DNA of 64,000 nucleotides from Aspidiotus rigidus (lineage: Eukaryota; Arthropoda; Insecta; Hemiptera; Diaspididae): NCBI GenBank assembly GCA_035079385.1, contig JAVHKY010000027.1:2170001-2234000 (forward strand). The letters are read 5' to 3'. Below, in pieces: positions 12,330 to 24,715 of the stretch (position 1 is its first letter; each line of letters begins with the position of its first letter). The notes below the pieces were generated by a model, which searched no databases, was not told the DNA's origin, and saw only the letters and a list, made by a program, of their open reading frames with translations. The position numbers and the translations under genes were made by a program.

Positions 12330-15300
12330 CACCCGCAATTGATTATTAATTCATTAACATTCAAAATGACGAAATTCACTCAGATTGCAACGACCTAATT
12401 TTCATGTTTGGTAAATACAAAGAATGAGGGTAATATTTCTTCATTTTACTTATCCCAGGTTAAAGACCGCCGGGAGTCAAACCGGACCCGGGAAAAATTG
12501 CGTTTTTTGTTTTGTTTTGTTTCTTTTTTTTTTTTTTTGTAGGCCGTGGTCAAGATTATAATTCAATTTTAAACCTAAGCTAATCTGAATCCTTGGGCTC
12601 GGAGTAAAAGGTACCCTTCCCCCTCAGGACGGCACTACCCAGGTTTTTTCAAATTCGATGGTGAAATTTCATCTTTTTCTTTAAGATAAATGAAAACTTT
12701 TCTCGTTCTCCCTGCATACGTCAGACACACACTGATAACTTGAAAATAAATTAGATTCGCACATTTTTGGCTTCTCCTCAAGTACCCCTCCAAACTGTAG
12801 CCTCAATGGAATTTTTAGGCAACATTTTTTGGAAAACACTTTTTCCTGATAAGAGGGAATGAAAGGAAAATTAACTGGCAAGTTTTCTTATCAGTTTCTT
12901 ATTGAATCCCGAGCGACCTAATCTTTCGATGATAAATCGTACGCATCAGTGGTAGTATCGACTCGTGTGAATTCGTCGTTGAGTTTGAAAATGTATACAC
13001 GTGAATTTTTTAAAAACAATAAATTAGTGATAAAAGAACTTCCTACCACAACGAAAACATTCGATATTAACTCCAACTCGAAGTTCATTGTTCTGGTTTA
13101 GAATACCTCTATTTTTTTATACCCTCACCTTATTAATACTGATACCGTTTTCTTGGAGACTGTTTGAGGAAGAGAATTCAGCTCAATTTTTGTTTTCAAA
13201 AATGTGGTCTCTATCTGCTCGAACGAATAAACTTTCCAAAATTACTCATCCATTAAGACGAGTAAGTAACGGGGAGAATCTCGTGTGATACGACAACAAG
13301 GCTCATTTTAAGATTTAATCGCGATAAATATTCATCTACCCTGCTTTCAAACTTGAATGAGGTACACTATACTGCGTTTATAATGACAAAAGAAACACTT
13401 GACGTGAGTACGAGTCAAAATTGAGTATGAGGAAAGATACGAACAATGAGAAAGAAAAATTTGAGATATTTCTCAAACCACTCTCAGTGAAAAAGTTTTA
13501 TTGGGTGATAACTGTCACATCGTCGGAAACTGAGCAAAAAACTTTCTGATTATGGCGTTCCTTTTCACCAACTTTTTCTTTGCGTTCTTTTCTTCTCGCA
13601 TTCTTTAGCGAATAGACCGATTCGTGTGATAAGATTATTATCAAAAATTTTCGAACGGCATAATACATTTCATCTGTAGTCGACATGTGCAACAAACGTA
13701 AAGAGAATTTTATTCATTTTCTTTTGAAGAAACTTCGTTGGTACACACTTTTTCTTTGCTACGGTCTTCTGTTCGCTTTATCTGCGATAACTACGTCTAT
13801 AATACGTATCATAAAATTGAAAAGTCTCGCTAGAAAAACTAATATTATGTACTATACCGTACATTCTGGGAAGGTGCTGTAACGAGAGAGCCTATTCCAA
13901 AACGCGAGCCCTAATAAACCTATTGCGCGCCTCTCTCTATAAGAGACAAGATTCGAGAACAATATTAGGATGAAATTTTGAACTTTTATTCTGGTCAGTC
14001 TTTAGCAAATAATTTGCCGGCTGCGTAGATATTACACGTATACACTGAAGTTTAAGAACCACCAGGTCATTACGGAGGAGTAGTTGAGAAAAGTTGTGCA
14101 ATGTTATTGACAGAAATCCGGTTAGACAAAAATTGGACAATAATAATAATAATAAAGGAGTAAACATGAATGTTTTTACGAAATTTTGATGAGGTTGATG
14201 ACATGGTTAGAGGCCAAACTCTAATAGAGAATTGATCAAGGTAAATACGAACAAGTACATGAATGGAAATCGAATTAATCGATTCAATCTGAACAGGAAT
14301 CCATCCCTTTTCCCAAACACAGATTAGCCTAGTGATTACTCGAGGAAAATCGTGGCAGTATCTCATCATGAGTCGCGTCCAGGTTTTTGTTTTTCTCAAA
14401 CTAAACAAATGTATTACGTTAGTTTCTCCTAATTGGGCTTTCTCATTTTCATTAAATTCCATGTAATTGGGTCGTCAGAAGTTGGGAAAATTGTATGAAC
14501 GAGCTTGAGGAAAGACTACAATGCTTGCACTCGCTTCGAATTTTTGAAATTTGATTTGCGCGTTTTCAACACCTATAAGTATAAAAAAATGGGATTTCAT
14601 TCGTTTCCCACGTACTTTCCAGAATCTGAATGAGCACAAATTAGGCATTTTCAAACATATTAACAAGAAAACTTATACGCAATATCTCTCGGTTGATAAC
14701 CCTGTAAAACTGAATATAACATGTATCTCTTTCTCGGCAATATATCCGTGAATGTTTTTCTATACCGTTACAAACAGTATAGTACAGTGATATATTATAC
14801 TCTTAGTATTCCTGTTTATGGGGCATTTACGTGGTATTTTTTCATCACCCTTTTATTCCATATTAAAACGATCGTTATAAATTGAATAGACTTCGGTCGT
14901 ATAAATCTTCGAACTGAATTTCTGATTCCACACTTTCGCCAAAGCGCAGATTTTTTTGATGTGCATGTTTGAATTTGTTCTTGCTTTCGCGTTTATCTTT
15001 TTTTTTTCTCTCTGCCGACTCTTTTTCCTCTCTTTTGCGAAATCGAGGAACGCAGCGAAATCCTATCCGATACAGCCAACAAGACGAATTTAGGGCTCTA
15101 AATTCTTACCAAAGAGATGCGGTTGATGTGGCTCTAGGCGGGAATTGAGGTCTTTGTGAAGCTTGTTCTTTTCGCACCAATTTTCTACGAACAATCGAAA
15201 TATTTAAGAGTATACGTTACAAAACAATGTTTTGTTCATTAGTAAAAAACGCGAATTTTAAGGTAATTTTCAGGAAGACTAAAATTTTTTGATTTCAACA

Positions 15301-16610
15301 GTTTCATAATTGATATGAAATAGGTAAAAGTATAAAGAATCTAAACGTTCTACATAACTTGAATATTCCCACAAATATTTTTTCTGAGATTAAAGGACAG
15401 GCCCAGGCAATTGACGATTTCATTTCCCAAGTGAAGTCGATAGAATGGACAACATACAAAAAATTTGCTCTACAAATAGAGAAACAATGAAAAGTTGAGT
15501 TTCAAACCGAAAAAGTTCAAGCAAACAGTGACGACACCGCAAGAACCTGGAAAAATATACCGACAGTGATTTGGCACCCTGTGATTAAAAGAAATAAGCC
15601 GGTGTGAATAGACGTTGCCTCTGAACCGATTAGATCTCATTTTGAGGCAGTGGCAATAACCATCAACAGGCAGCATTCATTATATGTGTAAGAGCAACTA
15701 ACCAATGTAGTTGCTGCACGTACTCCACTTTTGAGTTTAGGCCCAAATAAGAGAAAACCTATAGTATATAAAAAACTGATAACAGAACTCTTTTCTGAAG
15801 AAGCTCATTGAAAATAACACCATTGCTCTCACTCTTATGTTTGTCATTTGAATTTTACTGCTTTACGTTCACTTTCACTTCCTCCCATTTTTACGTACAT
15901 TCGAGAAGGAGGACGAATACAGCTATAAGCGTACACGCTACGTCGTTTAAAGTATTTGTTCTCCTTGTTTTATTATTATTTTTCATTCTCGATTCGCTGA
16001 CGCCTTTAAAAATAAAATTTCTAAATAAATTCGACCACAAAACTCGACCGTTGGCAGTTCTGATAACAAGCAGAGTGGTTATGACGTTCATTCTTGTTAG
16101 GTTTATCGTGGATAATTTTTCTTTCGCGTATGTATTCCTTTTAAAACTTGCATCGATATAACGCTTTTATCATCGTTAGAAAATTTCTTACGATTCGACA
16201 ATGAAAACAGAACGAATGCGATAGAAGGGTACCATATTATATAGCCATAATTTATTATTCCGAAAAGGGGCGAAAGTAATAAGTTTTACATCTACAGGCT
16301 GTATTTAAAAGCATAATGCGTTGAGTCAAAATCTTTCTTACGAAAAAGAAGTAGATCACCTACCTAGTGATTAGAAATGAAAAAAAAAAAAAAAAGTCAT
16401 GTTATAATTACTTGCGATTAAGACTTTACCCATCAAGCGAATAGGGCGTGCGTAAACGTATGAAAGTAAAACGTTAGGGTCTTTTATTGCTTATCTTAAG
16501 ACAGGAGCAATTCGGTAAAAGAAAGGAATTGAAATATTGGACAGCTTGATAAGATTATCTTGTACTGCATTTTCGATTTTTTTCATTTACCTATGCTGTC
16601 GTTAGCAGAT
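12330..16610. other. Gene-poor stretch
   Basis: A GC-richer patch at 12460-12500 and 12590-12650 flanks a T/G homopolymer run and may be an old insertion. ORFs at 14462-14070 (minus) and 15808-16161 (plus) are hydrophobic or low-complexity, lack recognisable domains and have no convincing splice context. I would not annotate them as genes. Confidence 0.45.
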
Positions 16611-16624
16611 CGGTTCAAAGTATC

Positions 16625-17007
16625 ACAGGGTGTCTACCAGAATTGAAAAATGGAAATAGTTGACATTAGATGACCTTTTTTCGACATTTTATTTGACCCT
16701 AAAAATATCAAAATCCCCCCCCCCCCCCCCTCCAAAATAATATCGTAATTTTGGTTATTTTTTTATTCGTTTGCAGAAATTAATATTTAATTGAGAAAAG
16801 TGTCATTTTAAAAGTCAGAAGTTTGTTGATTATACCTTGATATTGTGCATATAGGAAGACATGTGAAAGACATTCTTTACACAAAATTATGCATTTTTGG
16901 ACTTTTAGTTGACCTACGGATAGAAAAGTAGACTTTACTTGACTTAGTTGACCATGTTTCAAAAAAGTTGACTTTAATTGACTTAGTTGACCTGGTAGAC
17001 ACCCTGT
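16625..17007. mobile_element. 383 bp nonautonomous element with terminal inverted repeats
   Basis: The ends are a perfect 16-base inverted repeat, ACAGGGTGTCTACCAG at 16625-16640 and its complement at 16992-17007. TATC flanks both sides directly (16621-16624 and 17008-17011), a possible target duplication. Inside the right half, a unit of about 45 bases containing 'gactttaattgacttagttg' is repeated twice, and a C homopolymer lies near 16717-16730. There is no transposase frame. CAGGG ends resemble hAT-type termini, but the 4-base flank does not fit hAT's usual 8 bp, so the superfamily is undecided. Confidence 0.8.
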
Positions 17008-17764
17008 TATCATAAAGACTCATGTAAAATTTAAAATGATTGAGAACTACTTCCATCGCAATTAATTGACTAATCTAAAATTAACAACAATGAGAAGAAT
17101 CTTCAAAAACTTCAGCGAGAGCGTTGGTGGTCACACAGTACTTATATCTGACCAATGAGATTCAAAAGAAGATCCTACCACCAACGTATCTCTCTTCTTC
17201 GAATTTGTTCTTTGCTCAAGTCCAACTCGAGGCAGGATTCTCCCTTTACCAAGGAACAGAGGTTGGCCGGCTTAGCCAGACCCCCGAACTTTACAGTGGC
17301 CACTCCAAAGTGTCAACTACCTTCTACTGAATCCAGTAGTGCCTTTCATCACTCGCAAAACGTCCACCAGTCGTGACTTTCACTTAATCAATGTCAACAA
17401 TATACAACATAACCGGCTAAGCACTCAGTTCCACACTTCAACTCCCGGATCTAACCAAAAAGAAGTTATAGCCGTCTCAGCATCTCGATCAGTCCGTGAT
17501 ACAACCCTAAACCAGTTCGTCGATAGTGGTGAGGGCAAAGTTTCGATCAGACTAGCCTACAGCGCACGAGTGGATTGGAAATTCCAATGTGGCTGGAAGC
17601 TAATCGACTTACGGTACGATGAAATCAATAATAAGACACAAGCCTCTTTACAGGAAACTACGTGAGAAAGTACACGGTCATTTATATAGAGTAACGTGGG
17701 AGATGAAGAGCGCCCGTAATCAAACTAGATCTCCTAATGGGAACATTGGTGGCGGAGTAAATTT

Positions 17765-18055
17765 TTCTCAGGGGGGGGGGGGGGGAGGAGCAACAAATTT
17801 TTAACATGGAACCTGTTGTATGAGGCATCTTTTAAAAAATTTGCCGTCCGACCAAAATGGACTTGAACAATTTTGCTTATTATTCAATTAATTAATAAAT
17901 AAAATATAAATTTATTTATTTATTCATTCATTATTGTTTACTAGTTTATTTATTTATTTTATTTATTTATTTAGTTTCTTTCTTTCTTTCTTTCTTTCTT
18001 TATAATGATAGGAAGGACATGAAAAATTTTGATATATCATAGAGGGAGTCTAGAA
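17765..18055. repeat. Low-complexity tract: poly-G, TTTA and TTTC runs, one minisatellite unit
   Basis: A G homopolymer (about 17771-17785) is followed by AT-rich sequence, then tetranucleotide runs of TTTA (about 17915-17972) and TTTC (about 17974-18001). A single copy of the dispersed minisatellite unit follows at 18003-18055 ('ataggaaggacatgaaaaat', then 'atatatcatagaggga'). No coding potential. Confidence 0.75.
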
Positions 18056-18971
18056 AATTGGTTTTCCCAATTAAGTTCCACACTACCCTAAAGGTCGAAT
18101 AGGTGGTCTTTTTCTTTTTTTTTTTTAATAGAGGTTCCCCCAATATGCCTATAAACCTCATTACTAAAGCAAATTCGGCCCATAGAACTGGTACCCTGCG
18201 TTCCTCGTTGAAGAAGCCTTAATTTTTGTTTTTCAATTTTTTATTTCATCCTATTGCTAAATCAAGCACTTTCTCATTTTTTTCACTCTTTTGTGAAGAA
18301 TGCGAGCATTGCCCCCTACTTTTCGTCTGGAGGTGCCCCTTGCTCCCCATTCCGTCACCCATGATGGGAAAACGTATCTTTAACGATGATGATATAACAC
18401 TCTACAAAATGAATTTTATTCCTTATTTACGTTGCGAGACTAATAAATGGGAACAAGTTTACACCACCAGAAGACCTGTTCACTTTTTCTTATTTTCCGA
18501 GAAACATCAGGTAGATTACTTTTCGTCAACATCCTCTGCCAGCCTCGACGTATTTCACTAGATCTCATCACAATATTTGATAATTTAAGCCACCATATTG
18601 TATCGAAGAAGGACGCCCCAAAAAGATTCCAACAATCTACGATTCTCCAATTTAAAGCAGCGGTTTATGGCACCTGACCCAACGGCGACTGTTAGCCATA
18701 TTGTGAGTTTCGGATTACAACAGGTATGGTCATAGACCACCCAGCCGGATTGACGGTTTCTGCAAGACATACCCGAATTTTGGTGGTTGACAGAATTTTA
18801 GACGGGCACCGGCCCCAAGCACCATGGATAAACGCGCGGGTGGACGTTTGACAGACGAGGTACTTCTGGATCGGACTTCGTTTTCTTCAAAGTGAGGCCG
18901 TGTTCTTCACCCTTTAGGCTTCCGTCCTGCGTTCTACAATTCCACGACAGTGAAAGGGCTCTGTCCCGTCG

Positions 18972-19317
18972 ATGGAAAAGAGTGGGGTATACAAGGTAGC
19001 TCGTAAGGACTGTAATGAAGTTTATACAGGTGAGACTGGTCGCCAGCTGAAAATCAGAATGGCTGAACACAGGAAGGTTTAGTAAAAAGGAAACTTGGGA
19101 GAATCGGTCTTTGCGGACCAATCAATCATCAGTGGTTACAGTTTTAGCAAGGGGTCAGAAACCCGCCTCCATAGAGAGGAAGTCATATTTCAAACAGATC
19201 CCACTTGAAAATATTGAAATTATTCGTCACCTAAATAGTGATAACCTAACTGTGCTCATCTGGTACATTCCCGACGACGGGTTGGTTGAACTAGTTTATG
19301 AGTATGATTCATAACAT
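18972..19317 (+). pseudogene. Penelope-like element 3' end (GIY-YIG domain)
   Basis: From 18972 to 19082 the plus strand reads VYKVARKDCNEVYTGETGRQ then LKIRMAEHRK, a clear GIY-YIG core: the (Y)-(I/T)-G followed by TGR...R..EH. A TAG stop then breaks the frame. In another frame, 19111-19317 continues with a plausible but eroded tail. Compared with the 11.0-12.1 kb remnant it is a different copy in the opposite orientation and only about 350 bases long. The RT part is not recognisable upstream. It is inactive. Confidence 0.7.
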
Positions 19318-19839
19318 CATGACTCGCTAGTTCAATCCTGATTTCGCTGGTGTTCTGGTTGTCGATAGTATTTAGGCCAGTAACTTTCTTTCTTAGCCTG
19401 ATGATGATTTCTAAACCAAAAGCGCTCGCGACTCATTTTAATCCGACGCTTTTGTGACTCTATTTTCTTACTGTTTTCATGTCGAGTCGTAACTTGTAGA
19501 ACCGTATTCATTCGATTATTTCTCTGAACTCCCGGTCGACGCGCAAAAGCTTGTCGAACGAAAACTCAGTACATTATTTATGGGTTCCATTTATCGGCAC
19601 GCGAAGGAAATAATGAAATCAGGCGAAAAAAGCAGGAAAATCACAACTTTTTATTGAAAGTAAAGCGAAAACGAAAAGTACACAATAAATGATGGGTAAT
19701 CACGCGAAAAAAATTATTGACCGCGACAATTGTTATACAGGACGAGTTTTTAAAAAATGAACAGAACCTGACAGCACGCGAAATTATACTGGTACCTGGT
19801 AGTTGCATAATTAACAAAAAAAAAAAAAAAAAAAAAAGG

Positions 19840-20098
19840 AAAAAAATTATATTAATAGAGTTTTTTTGGCCAGCACTGGTCTGCCTCTTTTTTTTTTTTT
19901 TACTTTTATGACCAAGAAGCACCAGTTTAGCAGCTGAGGGTACCACCACACGTTTTTGCCGAATTTGTACCCCCAGAGAATGTTGACAGATGAATTTTTT
20001 AATGAAAATCGGGCATGTACAAGTGGAGGAACCATCCCGATTCAATGTAATCATCCAAATGTCCATTCTCCGTCGCTTGAAATTGTCGAACGCTTTCC
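19840..20098 (-). pseudogene. MULE-type transposase tail with SWIM zinc finger
   Basis: The minus strand reads WKAFDNFKRRRMDIWMITL, then DGSSTCTCPIFIKKFICQH, then LGVQIRQKRVVVPSAAKL and LLGHK. CTC...C.H matches the SWIM zinc finger (CxC...CxH). Before the basic KKRGRPVLAKKTLL tail the frame shifts by one inside A/T homopolymers near 19880-19900. SWIM followed by a short linker and a basic 'KRGRP' tail is typical of MULE transposases and their domesticated relatives. No N-terminal DDE or FLYWCH part is visible. It abuts the palindrome starting at 20101, which may have broken the gene. Confidence 0.75.
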
Positions 20099-20100
20099 AT

Positions 20101-20241
20101 TTGTGACCTGCAATGAGAAAAGGTGCTCATTGCCCATTGGCAAGAACACCATTTCTCTCTGATTGATTATCTAATCAGAGAGAAATGGTGTTCCTATCAG
20201 GGATGGGCAATGAGCATTCTTTTCTCATCGTAGGTCACATT
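20101..20241. mobile_element. 141 bp foldback (palindromic) element, copy 1
   Basis: The arms at 20103-20164 and 20172-20239 are about 85-90% complementary, sharing TGTGACCT, AATGAGAAAA, TGCTCATTGCCCAT and GAACACCATTTCTCTCTGAT. A related but partly deleted copy lies at 32814-32933, so this is a repeat family rather than a local accident. No protein is encoded. Folded RNA from it would be a long hairpin. Confidence 0.8.
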
Positions 20242-20621
20242 TATTCTCCTCTCGTTCAAACTCGCGTACCACGGCACTTATGATTGGTTTCTTAGCATTT
20301 TTACAATTCATCAACGTACGTTAAATCCATGAATCAACCCTTCTGAAAAACAATTTATTTTTCTTCAGATATTATAAGTTGATATCGCGTGAAATCATAT
20401 TAATAAGGACGTGTACATCGTCGCGTGAATCAAATATAAGAAGTAATTATTTTCCATCTTTTTTACTGTGAAAAATCTTCGCGTTCAAATATTCATTTTC
20501 GCGTGCCATTATATATAACCCTATTATTTATAAGGTCAGTTCCTCACTTTCAAGAAGGTAAGAGAACAGACAAATAGAAATATTCGATACCTACGATCGA
20601 AAGAGAACAACGAGGACCTAT

Positions 20622-20746
20622 CCTGTTCCTCGAGAACCGAGAGGGGTGTCAGAGGAGATCGCGGGGTCTCATCTGAGGACTTGGAAATATGTTGACTAGA
20701 GAGAGGAGTGGGAGGAGAAAATGGCTAACCTGTAAGAGAGTGTAAC
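20622..20746 (+). repeat. 125 bp repeat, plus-strand copy of an inverted pair
   Basis: It matches the reverse complement of 22489-22613 at roughly 80-85%, sharing blocks such as GGGGTCTCATCTGAGGACTT and TGTAAGAGAGT. One reading frame is conserved between copies (GVSSEDLE, LERGVG / LKRGVG, LVRE / PVRE), which suggests it once coded, probably inside a mobile element. I do not recognise the family. Confidence 0.7.
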
Positions 20747-22488
20747 GTTCCGGATCCGGGATAAGATGAGAAGAAGGGGAAGACAAAAAAAAGAATCGAA
20801 CAGGAAAGAGATATAACAGTGAAAGTGAAACTAACCAAGAGCAAGAATACGTATTGAGCAGCTTCAAGTACAAACACATATGAAACAAGTTTATGAAGCA
20901 GGAAAGACGGATACTTTAAAAAATTCGATGGATGAAAATTTTTGTTTAGAGAAACTGGAGTCAGATGAGAAATCCATATACAGGGAAAACCGAAGTAATT
21001 TGATCGATCGACTAAGAGGTATAAGTGCGTAAAATTGAAGACAATTTCTGTAATTTGAAGTTGCATGAATGCATTCTAATTTGGAAAAGTTATAGCTTCG
21101 CAAATTGACTCCCCAACGATGGTTGTCGCTGTATTTTGTTGCACAAAGAAATGCATAGCGGTATGGATAAATATAACTTGGTATCTAGTAAACTTTATGG
21201 GGTATCATTATTAGTAGTAGTAGCAGAGTACCAAAGATTAAAATTACAGGAAGCAAAGAAAATATAAACTTGTTGTTTATATAACCTACAGAATATGGGT
21301 TGTAAGTTCCTTTTTTTCTTTCATGCTGAAAGAAATCGAAATTTTATCTCTTAATTGATAACTTTAAAATTTTCACATATAAATTAGATCAAATCCTATA
21401 CTATTCCATCAAGTACATCTCTATTAAAATAAAATCACGCGGTGCTCACAATGACCATATTGTTCCTTTTGTTTTTCAAGTGTTACTAAGTAAGACATCT
21501 GTATTTTTAATACGGCGAACTATCTCTACAATGAAAAATGGACGAATTGAAAAAAAAACTGTTTTCTTTCTACGTTCCGATGTGCACTCTAACTTTCAAA
21601 TTAAGGAATACGATATACTGTGCGAATTCGTCGAGTTTTAAAAATCTAATTAAAGATTGAAATCTTTTTGGTTGATTTATGTCGAAATGCAAATCCCTAT
21701 TGGGAGCGTCGATACGGCGCGGCTATATGCATTTTCTCGATAACATAGCGTCTCGTTTACTACGAGACGACCAACGAACATTGAAAATTACACCTTTAAC
21801 GAGGGAAAATATTTTAATTTATTTTTACTCGCAAAGTTCAAACGTCGTCGTGGTAAGTTCATTGTTTTTGTTCTCTTTCGGTTTTTCTGAGTTTGATACT
21901 CGTAGTTATACGTAGTCTACAGACACCAAAATGAGAACTGTTCAATGGTACAGAACATTTACCCAAAACAATTTAAAACGACGAAAAATGTAAAGGAAAA
22001 AAATTGATTTTGTATCAAATTCATACCACATCGATTGATTCTACTTTTATCATAATGGCGTTTGCCTAGTTTTCCTGAAAAAATTACGATTCTCTGCGAC
22101 AAGTCATTGGAAAATGTAAAGGTCGACTTGAAAAGAGATCTTCTGAATTCCTTATACTTGGATAAGAACGATTGAATTTGTAGAAGTCTCGGTCTTGCTA
22201 TATTTTTGTTATTAGTCGACGAAAAAATAAACGTTCTCAGTTTGCCCCATCAGGGTATTTATTCAACTAGTGCTGAAAAATGACCACTCGTGCAATTTGA
22301 CACCCTCGGACTTGCAATGTTTTACATTTTTACACTTGTTGCATAATGTACTAATGTAGATTCAGTCATGTGCTCTACAGTCAAAAATTTTTTCGAGTCG
22401 CTTTGTTGACGTTACACACTCCCTTCCAAGGAAGCCATTTTTTTCCTTTCAGTTTTTTACTGAAAATCTTTCATAGTTTCCTTACGGA

Positions 22489-22613
22489 GTTATACTCTCT
22501 TACAAGTTCGCCATTGTCCCGTCCCACTCCTCTCTTCAGCCAACATACTTCCAAGTCCTCAGATGAGACCCCACAACCTCCTCTGACACACCTCTCGGTT
22601 CCCGCGGAACACG
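22489..22613 (-). repeat. 125 bp repeat, minus-strand copy of an inverted pair
   Basis: This is the partner of 20622-20746, about 1.75 kb away and in opposite orientation. On the minus strand it lies in an open frame (22788-22471) containing GVSSEDLEVCWLKRGVGRD. The plus-strand copy has a stop at the cysteine-tryptophan position, so this copy is the better preserved one. Confidence 0.7.
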
Positions 22614-23022
22614 GTAGATGAATATTCCCAACAACCCAATTTTTTCCGACTTTTTTTTTCCTTCTTCTTTTTACGGGAGCGTGCAGTGAGAGTGTGTTTG
22701 TGAAGTGAGCAGTGCTTAAAAAACTTTTCAACTTCATGCCCTCTAGAAAAGGAGGCAAATTTTCCCCAGGTATCTTCTCATTTATCATTATTCCTGTTTC
22801 AATACATAATTTCGATTTTCATTGATCAAATTTTATTTTAATAACGACACGTCCAGCGCGTTCTTTCCAAGATCAACAATCCTTTTCTCTGCTTATAGAT
22901 CGCAAAGTTCCACGCCTCCCCCCCCTCGTTGATATCACGTCCTCTTACTCTTCTGGGTCAACTTCGTAACAATTTTTTCAAGTTTTCCCGGTGTCAACGA
23001 TTCTTGCTAAGAAAAAGAAAAT

Positions 23023-23292
23023 GTGGCCCAACGCGACAAAACCCACCAGTCTGGCTGAGCGGTTTATCACGTGACATGTGTTTAAAGTTAAAAATCGTGA
23101 TATCTAGCATTTGAGCACGGTTTGAGTGAACGGATTTCCGTGAAATTTAGACATTCTAGAATGTCTAAATTTCACTAAAGTCCGTTCACTCAAACCGTGC
23201 TCAAATGCTAGATATCACGATTTTTAACTTTAAACACATGTCACGTGATAAACCGCTCGGACAGACTGGGGGGTTTTGTCGCGTTGCGCCAC
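23023..23292. mobile_element. 270 bp near-perfect palindromic element with AAAT target duplication
   Basis: Two arms of about 135 bases meet at a TCTAGA centre near 23157 and match over almost their whole length, with only a few mismatches. Termini are GTGGCCCAACGCGACAAAAC on the left and the complement of GTGGCGCAACGCGACAAAAC on the right. AAAT flanks both ends (23019-23022, 23293-23296). High arm identity suggests recent formation or gene conversion. No transposase is encoded. The superfamily is undecided: a 4-base duplication excludes Tc1/mariner (TA), piggyBac (TTAA) and hAT (8 bp). Confidence 0.9.
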
Positions 23293-23317
23293 AAATACAT
23301 GTATGCTCAGTTCCTCA

Positions 23318-23400
23318 ATTCTGAGTGAAACCCTGATAGAAATTGTAGACCTTCTCTGAAATTATTTTATTCATCAACTAAATTACAGATGCCGCGTGCT
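23318..23400 (+). repeat. 83 bp dispersed repeat, copy 1
   Basis: It shares 'ctga.tgaaa.c.tgat', 'gattgt', 'ttattttatt' and 'gatgccgc' with 25449-25527, at about 75% identity. It lies directly beside the 270 bp palindrome, which may have inserted into an older copy. Confidence 0.55.
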
Positions 23401-24715
23401 AAATTATTAACAATTAATCAAGGTGAGTCTTTCATTGTCAACTTTTACGCCAGTTACAAAAAACACATGTAGACTAGGGGGAATTCAAATAACTGCAAAC
23501 ATTATGAAGAAGCAATATCAATTAATGCGACAAATCTTACACTTTTAAATTAATGCTACTCTGAATTGAAAATTGATAAGAAAATAATTTTTGAGCACCG
23601 ACCAATTTACATATCATGATATGGGTATCTCGTGCGACACTCGAAAATTTATCACCTTTGCGGAGTAAGTGAGAATAGCATTCATTCTTCACCCTCTAGA
23701 TCCATCTTCTACATTCTATTATCAACTCGAATTTTCGAATCATTTTCAAAAAAAAATTCAGAATATGTAACGAAATTAGTAAAGGCGGAAGGGACAGGCT
23801 CGAGATTAGTTTGTGATTCTGAGTATATAATGAACATCAAATTTTCAGTCAATACAGGATGAAAATGAGAAATCAACGCCATCTTTCAACACAGCATATC
23901 TACTTGAAGCATATCGCGAGCAAAATATTTAGGTTTGTAATATAAAATATTCATACAGGCCTGATGAAAAGGGAAGGGGGCATAGGAGATAAAATACCCT
24001 AGGGTCGGACTTTCGTAAAAGGCCCGAATCTTTGCCCCATTCGACAATAAAAAAAAATGAATTGGTATGAGAGGAGGCCAAGGAAAATTTCTCCCGGGCC
24101 CGCTTATTCTCTCTACAGGATTGTATTCATAATAAAATGGTGGATAAAAAGTGCGCAGAAAAACTTAATCATCGCATTCTGTTCGGAGACAACAACTCGA
24201 GTAAGAATCATAGTTCCAACTAATCCTGAACTGAACCATTACGTTCACAGCATTCCAAGGTTTTCTCACTCGTTATCTCCTCGAGAAATATTATAATTTG
24301 CCATGTTTAATTTTGGACGAAGTTCAATATGAATCATGCCCATAAGAGACGATACGAAAACATAATTCTTTCACCACTACGACACACTGAAATACATTTC
24401 GAAAAGCGAAGGAAAGGTATATACAGCTCTGACGTAAATTTAATATACTTCGCTTCAATATTCTAGAAACGTAATCTTATTAAATCTATCTCGTAATGTA
24501 AAAGCAGAAGGTAGCATGTTAATAATACACAATAATAATAATGTAAAACTTTCCGAGGAAAACTTGATGAATTATCGCCCGCGTGAGTTACTAATTCTAC
24601 AGTCTAGTTTTTACGTTTAGGCAAAATAGCCAACTTTTAGTAGACTTATATTTAATTTGTGTCAATAAGGAATCCTGATGCTAGCTAATGAAAAATTTGT
24701 TCGAAGTTCACCTAC

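Noticed and set aside
15808..16161. 117-codon hydrophobic plus-strand frame
   Set aside because: Phe/Leu/Ser-rich composition follows from T-rich DNA; the antisense strand is also open and no splice sites frame it.
18798..19121. 107-codon minus-strand frame
   Set aside because: It is the antisense shadow of the GIY-YIG relic and its upstream flank.
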